This document shows positions 35,252 through 45,907 of a stretch of 64,000 nucleotides of DNA, one piece after another. The notes below the pieces were generated by a model. That model was not told the origin of the DNA. It did not search any database and saw only the letters and a list, made by a program, of their open reading frames with translations. Source of the DNA: Tanypteryx hageni (taxonomy: Eukaryota > Arthropoda > Insecta > Odonata > Petaluridae); NCBI GenBank assembly GCA_028673005.1, contig CM054115.1, positions 52,341,738 through 52,405,737 on the forward strand, written 5' to 3'. A program made the position numbers and the translations under genes. Position 1 is the first letter of the stretch. Each line of letters begins with the position of its first letter.

Positions 35252-35515
35252 TAGCGAAGGGCGAAATTTGGACCATAAGATCCATTCTTACATTTAACCT
35301 TTCGTCAATATCATGAATATTAAAAATAAAAGTATTACAATAAACAGCATATAAAATATACAAAACAAAATAAGATATAAGTGAAGACAGATTTAAGTTT
35401 TTGAGGAAACCTAGGTAAAAATAGGCTTCTTCTTTCACGTAAAACCCACGCAAGAAAACACTCACTGAGAAGGGGGTGTGTGAAAAACCTGCGAAAATCC
35501 TACGTAGTGTATATA
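35252..35515 (-). mobile_element. Dispersed repeat with LINE-like 3' end, minus copy
   Basis: This is the inverse-orientation counterpart of 26608-26880. It reads CGCCCTTCGCTAC at the distal end, then GGTCCAAATTTCGCCC, GTAAGAATGGATC, TTGCGTGGGTTTTACG and GATTTTCGCAGGTTTTTCACACACC on the minus strand. The two copies are about 8.4 kb apart and face opposite ways. Confidence 0.65.
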
Positions 35516-37706
35516 TCACAATGGAAAACTACAACAAGATATATAAAACAGTAAGTACAGTAGGAAGATCGTAAATACAGCATCGCTGTATACCGTCATA
35601 AATGTACATATAAAGACATTTAAGCAATATACACATGAAGTATATAAGAAAAGGGTGCGATTCCTTCCAGTTCCGTCTTTAAAAGTGGTTCCCATGAGTG
35701 CATCCCGCATGCACGCTTGGTGGAGGGGGAGATTCGGAGGAATTTTCCCGATGTACGTTCGAGGGTATTATTACGCGGTCCGAAGGCATCATTTTTTTCT
35801 CGATATTGGTCTCTCGCCTCGGTCGAAGTGTCTGGAGATGGGAGGAGGGGGGAACGAATGGGAGGGGGAGATATGGGGACATCTCGCTTCCCGCTTTTGA
35901 ATAAAAGAAGGGTGGTTCCCCAGAGGAGCCTCCTAGTGGATCCATTTCTAACGGAAAGGGGGAAAGGAGGGTGTTTGATGGCTTCCAAAGTCTTGCTAAC
36001 GCATTGGTAATCTATCCGATCGCTAAAGAAATCCATCGAATGTTGCCAACGAGAGGAAATTCGCAGAATTTTCGCGATGCGCGCTGTACTTTATGCTGTA
36101 AGAAATTATCTTTCTACAGGGTGCTCGGAAAATTTCTGTGCACTTGGGACAAAATAATGTTTTTTATATATTTTAAAAATTTTTGTTTCTGTTACTGTTG
36201 GCACATTATTTATTGTCCTCTCCCTCAATCGTCAAGATTGTATGATCAAAATGTTTTTAATTATTTTTTTGTTTCGGTGATTATTTAAAACTTTATAATA
36301 ACGTGACTTTTTGGACATCCTGTATTCTTAACTTCTGTTTTTTTAATTACGACCCATAAATACCGCATTATTTTATTTGAAATCTCTTAGTGCCACCAGA
36401 AAGGGTAATTGCGATTTTATATTTTTCATACATTGGCGACGTAAAAGGGATTTTTGTTAGAATGAACTTTTTTATTCAAAAAGATATTAAAGAATTCAGT
36501 TCATGTTTTTTAATGGATACCATTCAATGGAGTAATAAGAATATATCCTTTGATATTGCTTTATAAGAGAAATATTTGTAGTGATAAGCTTTTCGTACGA
36601 ATTTATCGAATTTCACCTTTGAAATTCGAGGGACATTGATGTTATCGATTGATATTTCCAGCGATTACTTTATTCTTTTTATGTAACTAAGATCTTTTAA
36701 CCATTTATCGAAGCAAATTTCATCAACTGTATTGGAAAGAATTTGATGAGATTTTCGTCCACCATATATATTATCCGCTTTACCGTTCGAATTCGTTAAA
36801 ATTTTATCAAATCAGCCCTGCATGTGACAAGTGGAAAGTGACCAGAGCAAAGCACCGTTTTTATAGAAAAATCATCTTCCGAGATAGATAGGAGCGTCGC
36901 AACTCGCAATTTTCAAAAATCCCAAGAGCCCTCGATTCTCTCGCAAGCGGAAAAAGCTCGAATGTCGCTTCGGAATTTTTTTTTCAGTAAATCAATAAAG
37001 GTATCGTTACGTTTCACGCCTTTATAGGGCGAATGCTTCGGGGAATAAAATTGCACCGAGAGAGATTAAACAAAAAAGTGTCGCACGTGCGAAACGCCGG
37101 ATTAGGCAAAAGATACATTTAGATGTTTTTTTAAAAACGCGAGAAGGGCCGAAAAATGGGAGGGCCAAGGGAAAAAAGCTTCGAAAACACTCCGACGTCG
37201 AAACGCAATTTGATTACGCGCGAGCGAAGGCCTAACGGAAAACCGATAAAATTAGCGGACGCGGAGGGGAAACTGGATAAAAACGCTTCTCGTGACTCGC
37301 GCGACAAAAACGAAGCTCTCGCGAGAAAAGCCAGGTTCTGGCGAATCATTTTTTTTCCCGCAAGCGAATTTGCAGCGAGCGCGCGGAGAGAGGGGAAAAT
37401 CCCGTTTTAATTGATGGCGATGGGTACCGCGCACGGATGGGATGTAAAAAAAATGAAAAAGAACGAAACGAAACACAGTCATGTCAAAATAAGTTTGCTT
37501 CTTGGTCGATTCTGAGATATGGTCGCACGCAACGAAACTCTTTTTAACCTTCGCAAAAACGAGCAGATGGGGAAAGAGGAGGAGATATCGGATCTGAATT
37601 CGCTTAAAAACGATCAAAATGGGAGACGAGACGGCAAGTTACGCTCTACGCAAATCCTTTAACTCTACGCCAGCACCGTATAGACAAACATCCAAAAAGC
37701 ATAGGA
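35516..37706. other. Unassigned DNA
   Basis: Overlapping frames on both strands at 35620-36036 (up to 138 codons) run in several phases over GC-richer sequence and show no domain. A GC-rich patch at 37090-37440 likewise gives chance frames. No gene is recognised. Confidence 0.35.
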
Positions 37707-38131
37707 CAGGGATAGCTAACCTCTTTCTTCTCGCGTGTCAAAATTGTTAAAATTGGCCTTCCATTTCTAACTTACTTGCCATTTTAAAATTCATCAAAAC
37801 ATAAATAATTTTGTAGATTAACTGTGATAATTCATGCTCAGGCTTCAGAGCTCATTACGCGATAGAATGGGTGTATAAAATTTCATGTCACCTAAAAATG
37901 CTCATTCCCCCGGATCATTTACGGAAGAACGACAATTATGGAGTAACAAGCTTCTCGTTCTCGGACAAAAAGTCATTATCAGTCAGTTGTTATTTTAAAA
38001 AAAAATTGCAATATCTCAAGAAATAGTCTTTTTATATATTGTAAAAAATGAGAAAACGTTAAGGAGAGTCAATAAACAATTTTTTATTGCGCGCCGTCCC
38101 AAATCGTCTCGCGTGCCGTACGTTAGCCACC
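37707..38131. mobile_element. hAT-type MITE, about 425 bp
   Basis: The left end is CAGGGATAGCTAACCTC with CTCGCGTG close by. The right side has CTCGCGTGCCGTACGTTAGCCAC, the inverted counterpart with its last bases degraded. The flanks GCATAGGA and CCATAGTA agree at six of eight positions. No coding frame. Confidence 0.6.
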
Positions 38132-38139
38132 CATAGTAT

Positions 38140-40080
38140 ATGTCAATGTGTATCGCTTTGAAAATCCGACATCTTCGATGTGGTAATTGAACCGTTCCGT
38201 CCTAACTTTTTATCATGGCCGTAATTTGTCCGTATCGGCAAGTATCGATTAATATTTACACGTAGATATTCTATGCCCGTCGAGCTTTGAAAACGATATC
38301 TGAGAACAGGCGTTTTTAAGTCGCGCATGGCGTAGATGGCTACGTTCTCGAGAATAATTGAATTCATTCTGAGAAGGTTTTACCGTAGGATTCCACTATT
38401 TGCATAAACCCATTTCTAGCCAGTCGTCTTCTCTCAGTATTCCTACGCTTAATACCTCGGATCTTGCGTCATCGAAGTTTTAATTCGTCAAAATCCCGGC
38501 GGCGCGCTGTCTTTAATATTTAATCAAAGTTGTTACGTTTTGGAACGTAGCTGCCACAATTTTGGTTCGTTACACGTTTTCTGTGAGATTAACCCAGGAT
38601 GTATCTTTTTTATTTTTTATTTGAGGGTAAAAGAGTTCCGTAAGTAATTTTCGTCCGTCTGATCCCTAGATTAAAGGATGAGGCTAAGCTGGGATCGCGG
38701 GCTCGCTCATGCAAGTCATATTAACCTAGACTAATTTCATTCCATCACAAAACCCGCGCGAAGATGTAGCGCGATGTTTTTCTCGAAATAATTTTTGTTT
38801 TAGTATAAAAAAGTTAAACTTTTCGAGATAAATCAGCCGAAATTTTAATTAGTCGAATTGCGAAAAGTTCGAGTCGGTGTTCTGAGTATGCGTAATTGTA
38901 AGAGATATGAAAAAATGGAAGTATTGTCGCCATATTCGATAAGTTGATTTCTACGTTGCAATTGCGAAGATAATTTGAAATTACTGTAGTTCCTTATGCA
39001 ACGCGGAGGGTAAAAGCCGCGTCGGACAAAATCGCGAACTTATTACCCAATGGAAAAAATCACTTTTTCTTATAGGGAACGAGCTTTCTCAGGTCACACA
39101 CTTGCGTAAAATGAATTCGGGACCGTGTATAATTAAATTTTATAGGATTTATGTACAAAAGTCACATTTATATAATCGATTACAATAAAGCCTGCTCTAG
39201 GGAAACTACTGTAGGTCATCGATTTTCTGTAAATTGATGTCTAGGGCTGTGTGGATTTCAAAAATCGACGGATTATCAAAATTCGCACGTAAAAACATGC
39301 AAATTTGGCTTAGATCGTCCAGTATTTTACGTAAAAACAACCTGCGACCCTCATAGACGCAAACTTCTAAAAGAAATCACAGGAAAAATTAAATTAGAAA
39401 ATTTTTAATCCGAAAAAAGTCGGATTTAAAATTCTTATCCCCGAAATTACACCCCTTCCAGCCTTCCTTGCCCCTCTCTCCACCCGAGCTATATATTTAA
39501 ATTTCATGGAGGAGCCATGGTCCAATCCTTTCCTTCTCTCTCTCTCTCTCCCCCTCCCTCTCCCCCTCTCCAAATAAAAACTCATTTCGAATGCAAACTT
39601 TATATCGGACGAAGGGTGGGGGTTTTAATGTCGTGACGAGAGAGAAAATTCAGTTTACCTCTCGGCGAAAAATCCGTGGAAAACGGGATTATCCCGTCCT
39701 CGAAAGCACACATATTCATGCGTCTACTGCGGATGGCTGAGAACGGATGAGGAATTTTCGAGGAAAAAAGATGAGGGAAGTTTCGTCGGGGTTATGGAGG
39801 AGGATAATCCAATGCAAAAAGGGAGGATTTCGCGCTTTTTGAGTTTCTTGCTCTAACCCCTCCCCCCGTATCCTTGTCCCATTCGACTCCGCTCCTCCCC
39901 GCCGTCGAGCGAAAGAGGTGAAAAGTAATCGTAGAGGCGGGATGACTCAAAGACGGGAATTTTGAGAGAGGGAGAGAGATAAAAGGGCTTTAAAAGACGA
40001 AGGTTCTCCGTCTCCACTTAGAAGATTCACTTACTTATCTACCGCAAGAAATTTCGGCTTAAAAGGGTATTATAGACCCT
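38140..40080. other. Unassigned DNA
   Basis: AT-rich with a small CT-rich patch (39535-39570). No gene, RNA or repeat is recognised. Confidence 0.35.
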
Positions 40081-40084
40081 AAAA

Positions 40085-40672
40085 CAGGGGGTATCAAACC
40101 CAAACTGCACGGAAGACGAATAGATTATTTTGAGACATGTAGATGGCTGGCCGCATATGATAATTTCGCATCTTATGGAGGTGCCCACGTCTTAATGATG
40201 TAGAAAATTACATTCAGACGGCTCAAATGGCTTTGAAATTAAATTAAGGACAAATTTTCGCACAATTCCTTTATTAAAAATAATGTTTCATTGTTTCATA
40301 TCTCTTGGTTGATATTTTTGTGAAAATTTTAAGCGCGCTACTCAAAATGATGTGTTTTGATTAAGAACAAATTATCATATAATTCCTACTAATTACACAT
40401 TGCTATATCGTTTATGTCTTTTTTTAATCCACTTTTGTATAGCCCACTCCTTTTCCACTTATTTATGGTAAAATCAAAGTATTGGGCATTCGGTTCAAGT
40501 ACATGCATGCATAACCTTTTAGGAAGCCGCACTCTTTAAGTGCCATATATTTTCAATTGTCACTTTGAATGACAATGAGAACATATGGCAAATATCAAAG
40601 CTTTATTACAGTTTTAGATTTAAAAAATATTCTTTGGGCCGCGTGCGTCTCGCCGACCTCGAGTTTTGCAAT
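40085..40672. mobile_element. Probable hAT-type element, degenerate right end
   Basis: It starts CAGGGGGTATCAAACCCAAACTGC. GGGCCGCGTGCGTC and CCTCGAGTTTTGC lie on the far side, echoing the inverted pattern of hAT ends (GAGTTTGAYACCCCTG). No target duplication was found and the right terminus is mutated, so both the identity and the end are tentative. Confidence 0.45.
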
Positions 40673-42156
40673 CATATTCGGGAAATTGCGGAACATTCAG
40701 TTAAATCAATAGATATAATACAGTTGGGAAGTAAATAAACAGAAATGCAGACATCCCTTCAATAAACAATTATTTGTTTCACGTTTGTTTGTCTTCAGTC
40801 GTTTTTGGAAGTAAAAATGACCTCATAAACTCGTAAATACGAATCTTTACTTTCCTTCACAAAATTCAGATTGCCGCGAGTCAATAACCTTTACATCCCC
40901 CTCCATCCCCCATGAGCACACCCGAAATGATAAATACCAAATTTCACATTGTTTACTTTTTCGCGCCACGGCCCATAATGATATGATAACAGGCATCATT
41001 TGTTTTATGAGCCGCCTCCTCGCTCCAAATATCCGAACCGTAAAGTGAAACCCATCGGTTTATTATTTGTGAAAGCTTTTTAGTTACTCGATTCCGATGA
41101 ATTCCCTCCTCCCATGTAATTCCGCAAGGATGAATTTGGTGGCGCCATATAAATTTACCGCCTCCCTCTCTCACTCCCAGCCTTTCATCTGGGTCAATTT
41201 TCGTATTTGCGCAAATTTTCGGCAACGCCTCTTCGGCTCTTCGTTCAGCGCTTGAGTTCCATATCGCGCCTAAAAGAATAATTGAATAACGTAGGACGAG
41301 AAAGGAAAGAAAGGCGTGCTCAAAAGAATGAAGCGAGATTCCGATTTAAATCTCTATGGCAGACTCGTATCTTCTAAAACAAGAAGGATAAGGAAACACC
41401 ATAAACGGGATACACAGCTTTCAAAGGCGTTCTTTAATATATTGTATGGGAACCGGATTTCTGCGTACATGCGATCAAAATCTTATCCAAACTGTCCGGT
41501 GATAACTGATCGTTGAGTTGTGCGTTCCACAGGGCACCGAAAAGTTGGAAAATATTGAGTCTATTTTTGTATTTTTTTTGTGTTTTTTGGAGTTGCGGAA
41601 GTTCTACTTGTCTGATACGGCCAAGAATCGTATTTGGAAGGTTTGCTTGAATGAGGATCCCTCACATTTATTTTAATCAAAATACATCGAGCTGTTCAAA
41701 AGATGAAAGAGGCGACAGACAAACGAGACGTACCCATAAGGCATCCCGCTACCACCATTCGCTGGAAAAGAACGCCTGAAATAAATCGGTTGATGCGAAT
41801 TTTTTACTGTCTGCCAGTCTTTAAGGGATGCGATTGTTCTTCGTTAAGGTAACTGATGTAATTTGACGCATAGAATAACAATGTCAGGCCATTTGGAGCT
41901 AAAGTAATCATATAGCCATGGGTCGAACTTGCAGTAAATACGCACCTTCATACCATTCAACCATTTAGGGGAAAATAAATACCACTTTGTTAAAAATTCC
42001 TCTAAATAAAATAAAAACTTATGCGAAACTTGGTGGTATGTTAAAGTTTTTATTTTGTTTGATGGGGTTACTGACAGTTGCGTTATTTATTTTTTCTTAA
42101 ACAATTCCATGCCAACTAATGTATGAATTTGAAAAGCAGTTTCTTCAATAGCCATG
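40673..42156. other. Unassigned DNA
   Basis: AT-rich. Frames of up to 90 codons show no domain. Nothing else recognised. Confidence 0.35.
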
Positions 42157-42161
42157 AACTA

Positions 42162-42196
42162 AATGCACGTTTCTACGGCAAAACAGTCGCCATCAG
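42162..42196 (-). ncRNA. Hammerhead-like motif A, minus
   Basis: On the minus strand: CTGATGG (one change from CTGATGA), a stem-loop region containing GACTGTTTTGCCGTA, GAAAC, and GTGCATT with ATT as the NUH candidate, 35 nt from the start of the box. Stem II pairs poorly in this copy. Confidence 0.35.
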
Positions 42197-42263
42197 TGAT
42201 GATGAATTGGTAATAGGTTGTAAAAAAGAAGTAATAGTAGAACCTACTATCGGTGAATGACCA

Positions 42264-42298
42264 CTGATGATGGCCGATTCGTAGCCGAAACGCGAGTC
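42264..42298 (+). ncRNA. Hammerhead-like motif A, plus
   Basis: CTGATGA (42264-42270), an extra T, stem GGC/GCC around a nine-base loop, GAAA (42287-42290), CGCGA, then GTC (42296-42298). CGCG is self-complementary, which fits a dimer-type stem III. Span 35 nt. Confidence 0.5.
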
Positions 42299-42324
42299 CG
42301 GTTTTCTCATCCTCCTTGTGGCCA

Positions 42325-43351
42325 TTGGAAGGAAGTATGTACTAGTTTATCAATTCTGTTTCAGCCATGAAATGTTCTCGAAAGTTATTTCTGGAATTAA
42401 TCCATAAATTCATTCCTTCGCAGATAAGATAGCCTTATTGCTCGTAGCTTGATACATCTCCGCCGTTACCAAAGTTACATTGCCATAGATTCCCAGTAGC
42501 ACGCTTATATTTCGCTTCAGGGCAACGAATTTTAAAAACTTCTAGAACCTGGTCGCACTAGCCAACGTCAAGAGGATTACGTCAAATCAGCCATCACCGC
42601 GCGCACTTTTTAAAATGCGATCTTAAAGGGCTTTTAACAATCCAACGAGCGGAATAAATTATGAGACGTCCCATAGGGGAGATGCAATTAATCACTGTCA
42701 CCGACTCGACTCAACCCCCGGGGAAAAAAAGTAATCTGAAAAATTCATATGAAACAAAAATAACCGGCGATTCTCTTATCGTTATAAAGAATCGAGATTT
42801 TTTGATTGACAGTCTTTTTGCCGGTTGTATTACGTGCCGAGATATCCTCTTTACCTGCCCGTTCTCTTGCTTCTGACGCGCGGATAATGTAAAAAAATGA
42901 CAACTAAAGGGAAGTGATGCGTTTTCGATAAAGGGTAGAAAAAATTAATCATTTCGTGCAAAGCGGAGATTAAAGATTCGGCCTAAGTCATTTCATCTTA
43001 AATGAGACAATGACAGCAATGGCGTAAATCTTTTATTTGAAATTTTTTCGAGATAACACATGAAGAGGAGTTACCGAAATGAAAAATGGTAGATTCGCTA
43101 TATACAGGGGAAAGATAAAACCCTTTTCTTAAAAGGTTTTTTCAAGCACGGCACAATGAACTTGTGTTCTGCGTCGGACTTTCGAATCACACTACTTTAA
43201 TAGTTTAATAAAACAAGATTGGAAAGGTGTACTCCATGTCGAAGTACACAGAGTTTCCACATGCGTTTTTTGAGATTTCACAATGTTCTCAGTGCTTTTC
43301 GCTAAGATGAGTATTTAACGAGAAGATAGCCAGGTAGTTTGTAAAATACAT
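42325..43351. other. Unassigned DNA
   Basis: AT-rich sequence between the foldback element and the tandem repeat. The 71-codon frame at 42661-42876 has no recognisable domain. Confidence 0.35.
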
Positions 43352-43768
43352 GTAGGTCTCCATGTGAAGTAGTCGTAATTATTGCCCGATTTTAATCAAA
43401 ATTGGAATCGGTCAATTAATTTTAACAAGACTCCCCAATACCAAATTTAAGAAAAATACGTCCAGCGGTTCCCGAGTTGAAACAAAGGAACATTGTAAAT
43501 TACATGTAAAGTGGTCATAATTTTTGTCCGATTTTAACCAAAATTGGAATCGGACCACCAATTTTAGCAAAACTCCCCATTACCAAATTTCATCAAAATA
43601 CGTCTAACGGCTCCCGAGTTGAAACAAAGGAACATTGTAGGTCTTCATGTAAAGTGGTCATCTTTGTTGTTCGATTTTGACCAAAATTGTAATCGATCGA
43701 CCAATTTTGGCAAAACTTCCAATTACCAAATTTCATTATAATACGTCCAGCGGTTTCCGAGTTTTAAC
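43352..43768 (+). repeat. Three-unit tandem repeat, period about 143 bp
   Basis: Units begin at 43352, 43495 and 43637. Each holds CATGTRAAGTRGTC, GATTTTRACCAAAATTG, AATCGG, CCAATTTT, TACCAAATTT, ATACGTC and GCGGTT-CCGAGTT, with about one substitution in seven by eye. The last unit runs into ACATGTGGACGGACGG, a motif often found in arthropod repeats. No frame is conserved across units, so I see no protein. Confidence 0.85.
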
Positions 43769-44097
43769 ATGTGGACGGACGGAAACGACCTTTGCGTTCA
43801 CTTCGTACAAAGAACGCAAAAAAATGGAAATAGCACTGTCGCTAAATGGGATAGTAATATTTTTCAAACTATAAATTCCAAGCTAAATTTTATGAAGTGG
43901 TTTTTAAGAGAAAACAAATTGCAAAGCAAAATGTTTTTGTAGTACTCCACGTTATCAGTTTTTTTTACTATTACGGTCTATTACACAATTAAGGTATATA
44001 ATTAAAACATTATCATTTAGAATTGATTCAAGAACATGCAATTAAAAATACTTGTCTATGGTATTTCCAAAAGCCACAACAAGGCTGTAAAAAACTA

Positions 44098-44132
44098 AAT
44101 GCGCATTTCGGTTCTAAAACAGCCCTCTTCAG
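44098..44132 (-). ncRNA. Hammerhead-like motif B, minus
   Basis: Minus strand: CTGAAGA, an extra G, stem GG/CC closing a loop with CTGTTTTAGAA, GAAA, TGCGC, then ATT. GCGC is self-complementary. Span 35 nt. Confidence 0.45.
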
Positions 44133-44199
44133 AAACTACTGAAAGTAGATTCTAAAAGATTCAATTTATATTTTATAATCTATTTTCGGTGAATTACCA

Positions 44200-44234
44200 C
44201 TGAAGACGGCTGATTTGTAGCCGAAATCCGCATC
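44200..44234 (+). ncRNA. Hammerhead-like motif B, plus
   Basis: CTGAAGA (44200-44206), an extra C, stem GGC/GCC with a nine-base loop, GAAA (44223-44226), TCCGC, then ATC (44232-44234). Span 35 nt. Confidence 0.45.
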
Positions 44235-44270
44235 TGGTTTTTTTTTACAAACTCGTGGATATTAGGGATA

Positions 44271-45703
44271 CCTGAGACAAATATGTTTTAAGTGCTTGTT
44301 CTTGAATTTTGCAGCCATAAGACTAGCTCTTTAATTAATTCCCTATTGACTTAGAATTGAGGAAAATTTATCTTTATTTTTTGAAATTTTTCATAATATA
44401 TATTTAATATATAAGAAACTGAGTAACAGAGTGCGAGGATATTAAATTAGGCATATGACTGCGTACAAACAGCTTTCCAGTTCATTTCCCTCCTATGATT
44501 CCTTCCCTCAAACTGTAAGCCATATAATAAGAAAGATTTGACACCAGTTGATGGTGAATTGAATATCTTCTTCTATTAGGCACGATATCGAACGTTAAGG
44601 AAGGGAGAGATGACGGATTAGTCGGAGAATTTTGCATATGGAAGCATGTCAAATTTCACATTCCTCTTTACCGATGGATTAACTAAAAAGATAATAAATC
44701 AAATCTATTTAAATCCGATCTCATCCCATTCAAGCGCGAATATTTTTTCTCTCTCTCTCTCTCTCTCTCTCTCCCTCTCTGGCCCGATTCTCCGCCATCA
44801 ATCAATCTTCCTTTGGCCCTTAAAAAAAGAAAAGTATCCGTCCATCCTCAACCCTGTATCCTAAACCCGTCTTCTTCCTAACCCTATAACTCATCCCGCA
44901 CTCTTTCTCCCCTCTCCTATCTCATGGATCCTCCCATCTTATTCCCACTCCGATTTTCCCACAACCCTTTTCGACCTCCTCATTCCACGCCATCATCGCC
45001 TTCATAACATCCTTTCGTAGCGCTCTGACACAAATCCCGTGTCTTCCGAGATTTAATTCCCATGGCAACGCCCAAAGGTATAGGCGAGACAATGATCCAC
45101 CCTTTTTACCTCCCCTCCACCTCCTCTCGCCTCTCCTCGAAGGGGAAGGGAGAGATGGAGGTAGGAATGAGACAGGAGAAAGGCAGAAGGGAGAAAGAAG
45201 TAGTCCAGGTCACGAGGAAATCTTTACAAGTTTATTTTTAAACTTCATTGTCGCCGCCGTCTTGTTTCTTTTTTTTCAATCGCGTGGAAGGAAATGAACT
45301 CGAATGAGTGTATTGTTTTTATTCTGAGGATTGTTCGGGAGAAAAGGTGGAGATAAAAAAATTTGGTGCCTCCAGCGAATGTAAGGGGGAGATGGTATCT
45401 TTTGTCCTCGGGAATCTTTTTTTTATATCATTTTCGCTTGTTTTGTTTTTAGAAAAACAGGAATTTTTTCCATCTCTGCGTTACACGAAAGGATCCCCGA
45501 AGGAGAGTGGCCTTTCGAGTGAGAGTGAACATTGTGTAGTAATTTTATTTCTTGTAACAGCCCCACGGTTATTTGCGCGAATAAGTTACATGGAGATAAG
45601 GTTAATTATTTTGCCATTTTTTTATATACGCACATACGTGAATATACGAAAGGTGTGTGCGGTTACGTGTCTAGGGTGTGGCGAAGGTGTATTTCGCTAT
45701 AGG
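44271..45703. other. Unassigned DNA with CT microsatellite
   Basis: A CT repeat of about 30 bases lies at 44747-44777 and pyrimidine-rich sequence continues to about 45130. A CCATGGCAAC word at 45060-45069 resembles the 3' half of an RFX X-box. The 133-codon frame at 45308-45709 has no recognised domain. Confidence 0.4.
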
Positions 45704-45907
45704 CAGTGATTGCTAAAGGCGCCCCAGCCAAATATGCGTAAGACTATCTTTATTTCAAATAAATGTTTAGTCGGTGCTGAAGTATTAAAATTATTTTAAT
45801 TGGGCGTAATTTTCAAATTACTTAAAACAAAAGACAAAATTTTTTAAAAATATTTTTAAGGCGCTTGTAAGTAGCCAGAGGCGCCAAATCTTCAAGCTAC
45901 TACACTG
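45704..45907. mobile_element. Possible MITE with CAGTG ends, 204 bp
   Basis: CAGTGATTGCTAAAGGCGCC on the left, and GGCGCC ... CTTCAAGCTACTACACTG on the right, form loosely inverted ends with shared GGCGC words. The flanking octamers do not match, so the call rests only on the termini. Confidence 0.35.

Larger units (their letters stand above)
42157..42320. mobile_element. Foldback element A with two hammerhead-like arms
   Basis: The left part (ACTAAATGCACGTTTCTACGG ... CATCAGTGATGATGAATTGGTAATAGGTT) is an imperfect inverted copy of the right part (AACCTACTATCGGTGAATGACCACTGATGATGGCC ... GAAACGCGAGTCCGG). The centre is a short A-rich spacer. Each arm carries one hammerhead-like motif pointing outward. 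The element at 44060-44270 is homologous over the whole unit. There is no coding capacity. It is probably a non-autonomous Penelope-like or retrozyme-like element. Confidence 0.6.
44060..44270. mobile_element. Foldback element B with two hammerhead-like arms
   Basis: It is homologous to 42157-42320. The left part ACTAAATGCGCATTTCGG ... CCCTCTTCAG and the right part TTTTCGGTGAATTACCACTGAAGACGGC ... GAAATCCGCATCTGG are inverted relative to each other. Outside the motifs both arms continue with GTTTTTTTACA and a CTYGT-GTGG word (left arm read on the minus strand), so the arms extend beyond the ribozyme-like core. No coding capacity. Confidence 0.6.

Noticed and set aside
45055..45069. Second X-box-like word (ATTCCCATGGCAAC)
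   Set aside because: Only the 3' half matches well; too weak to annotate separately.
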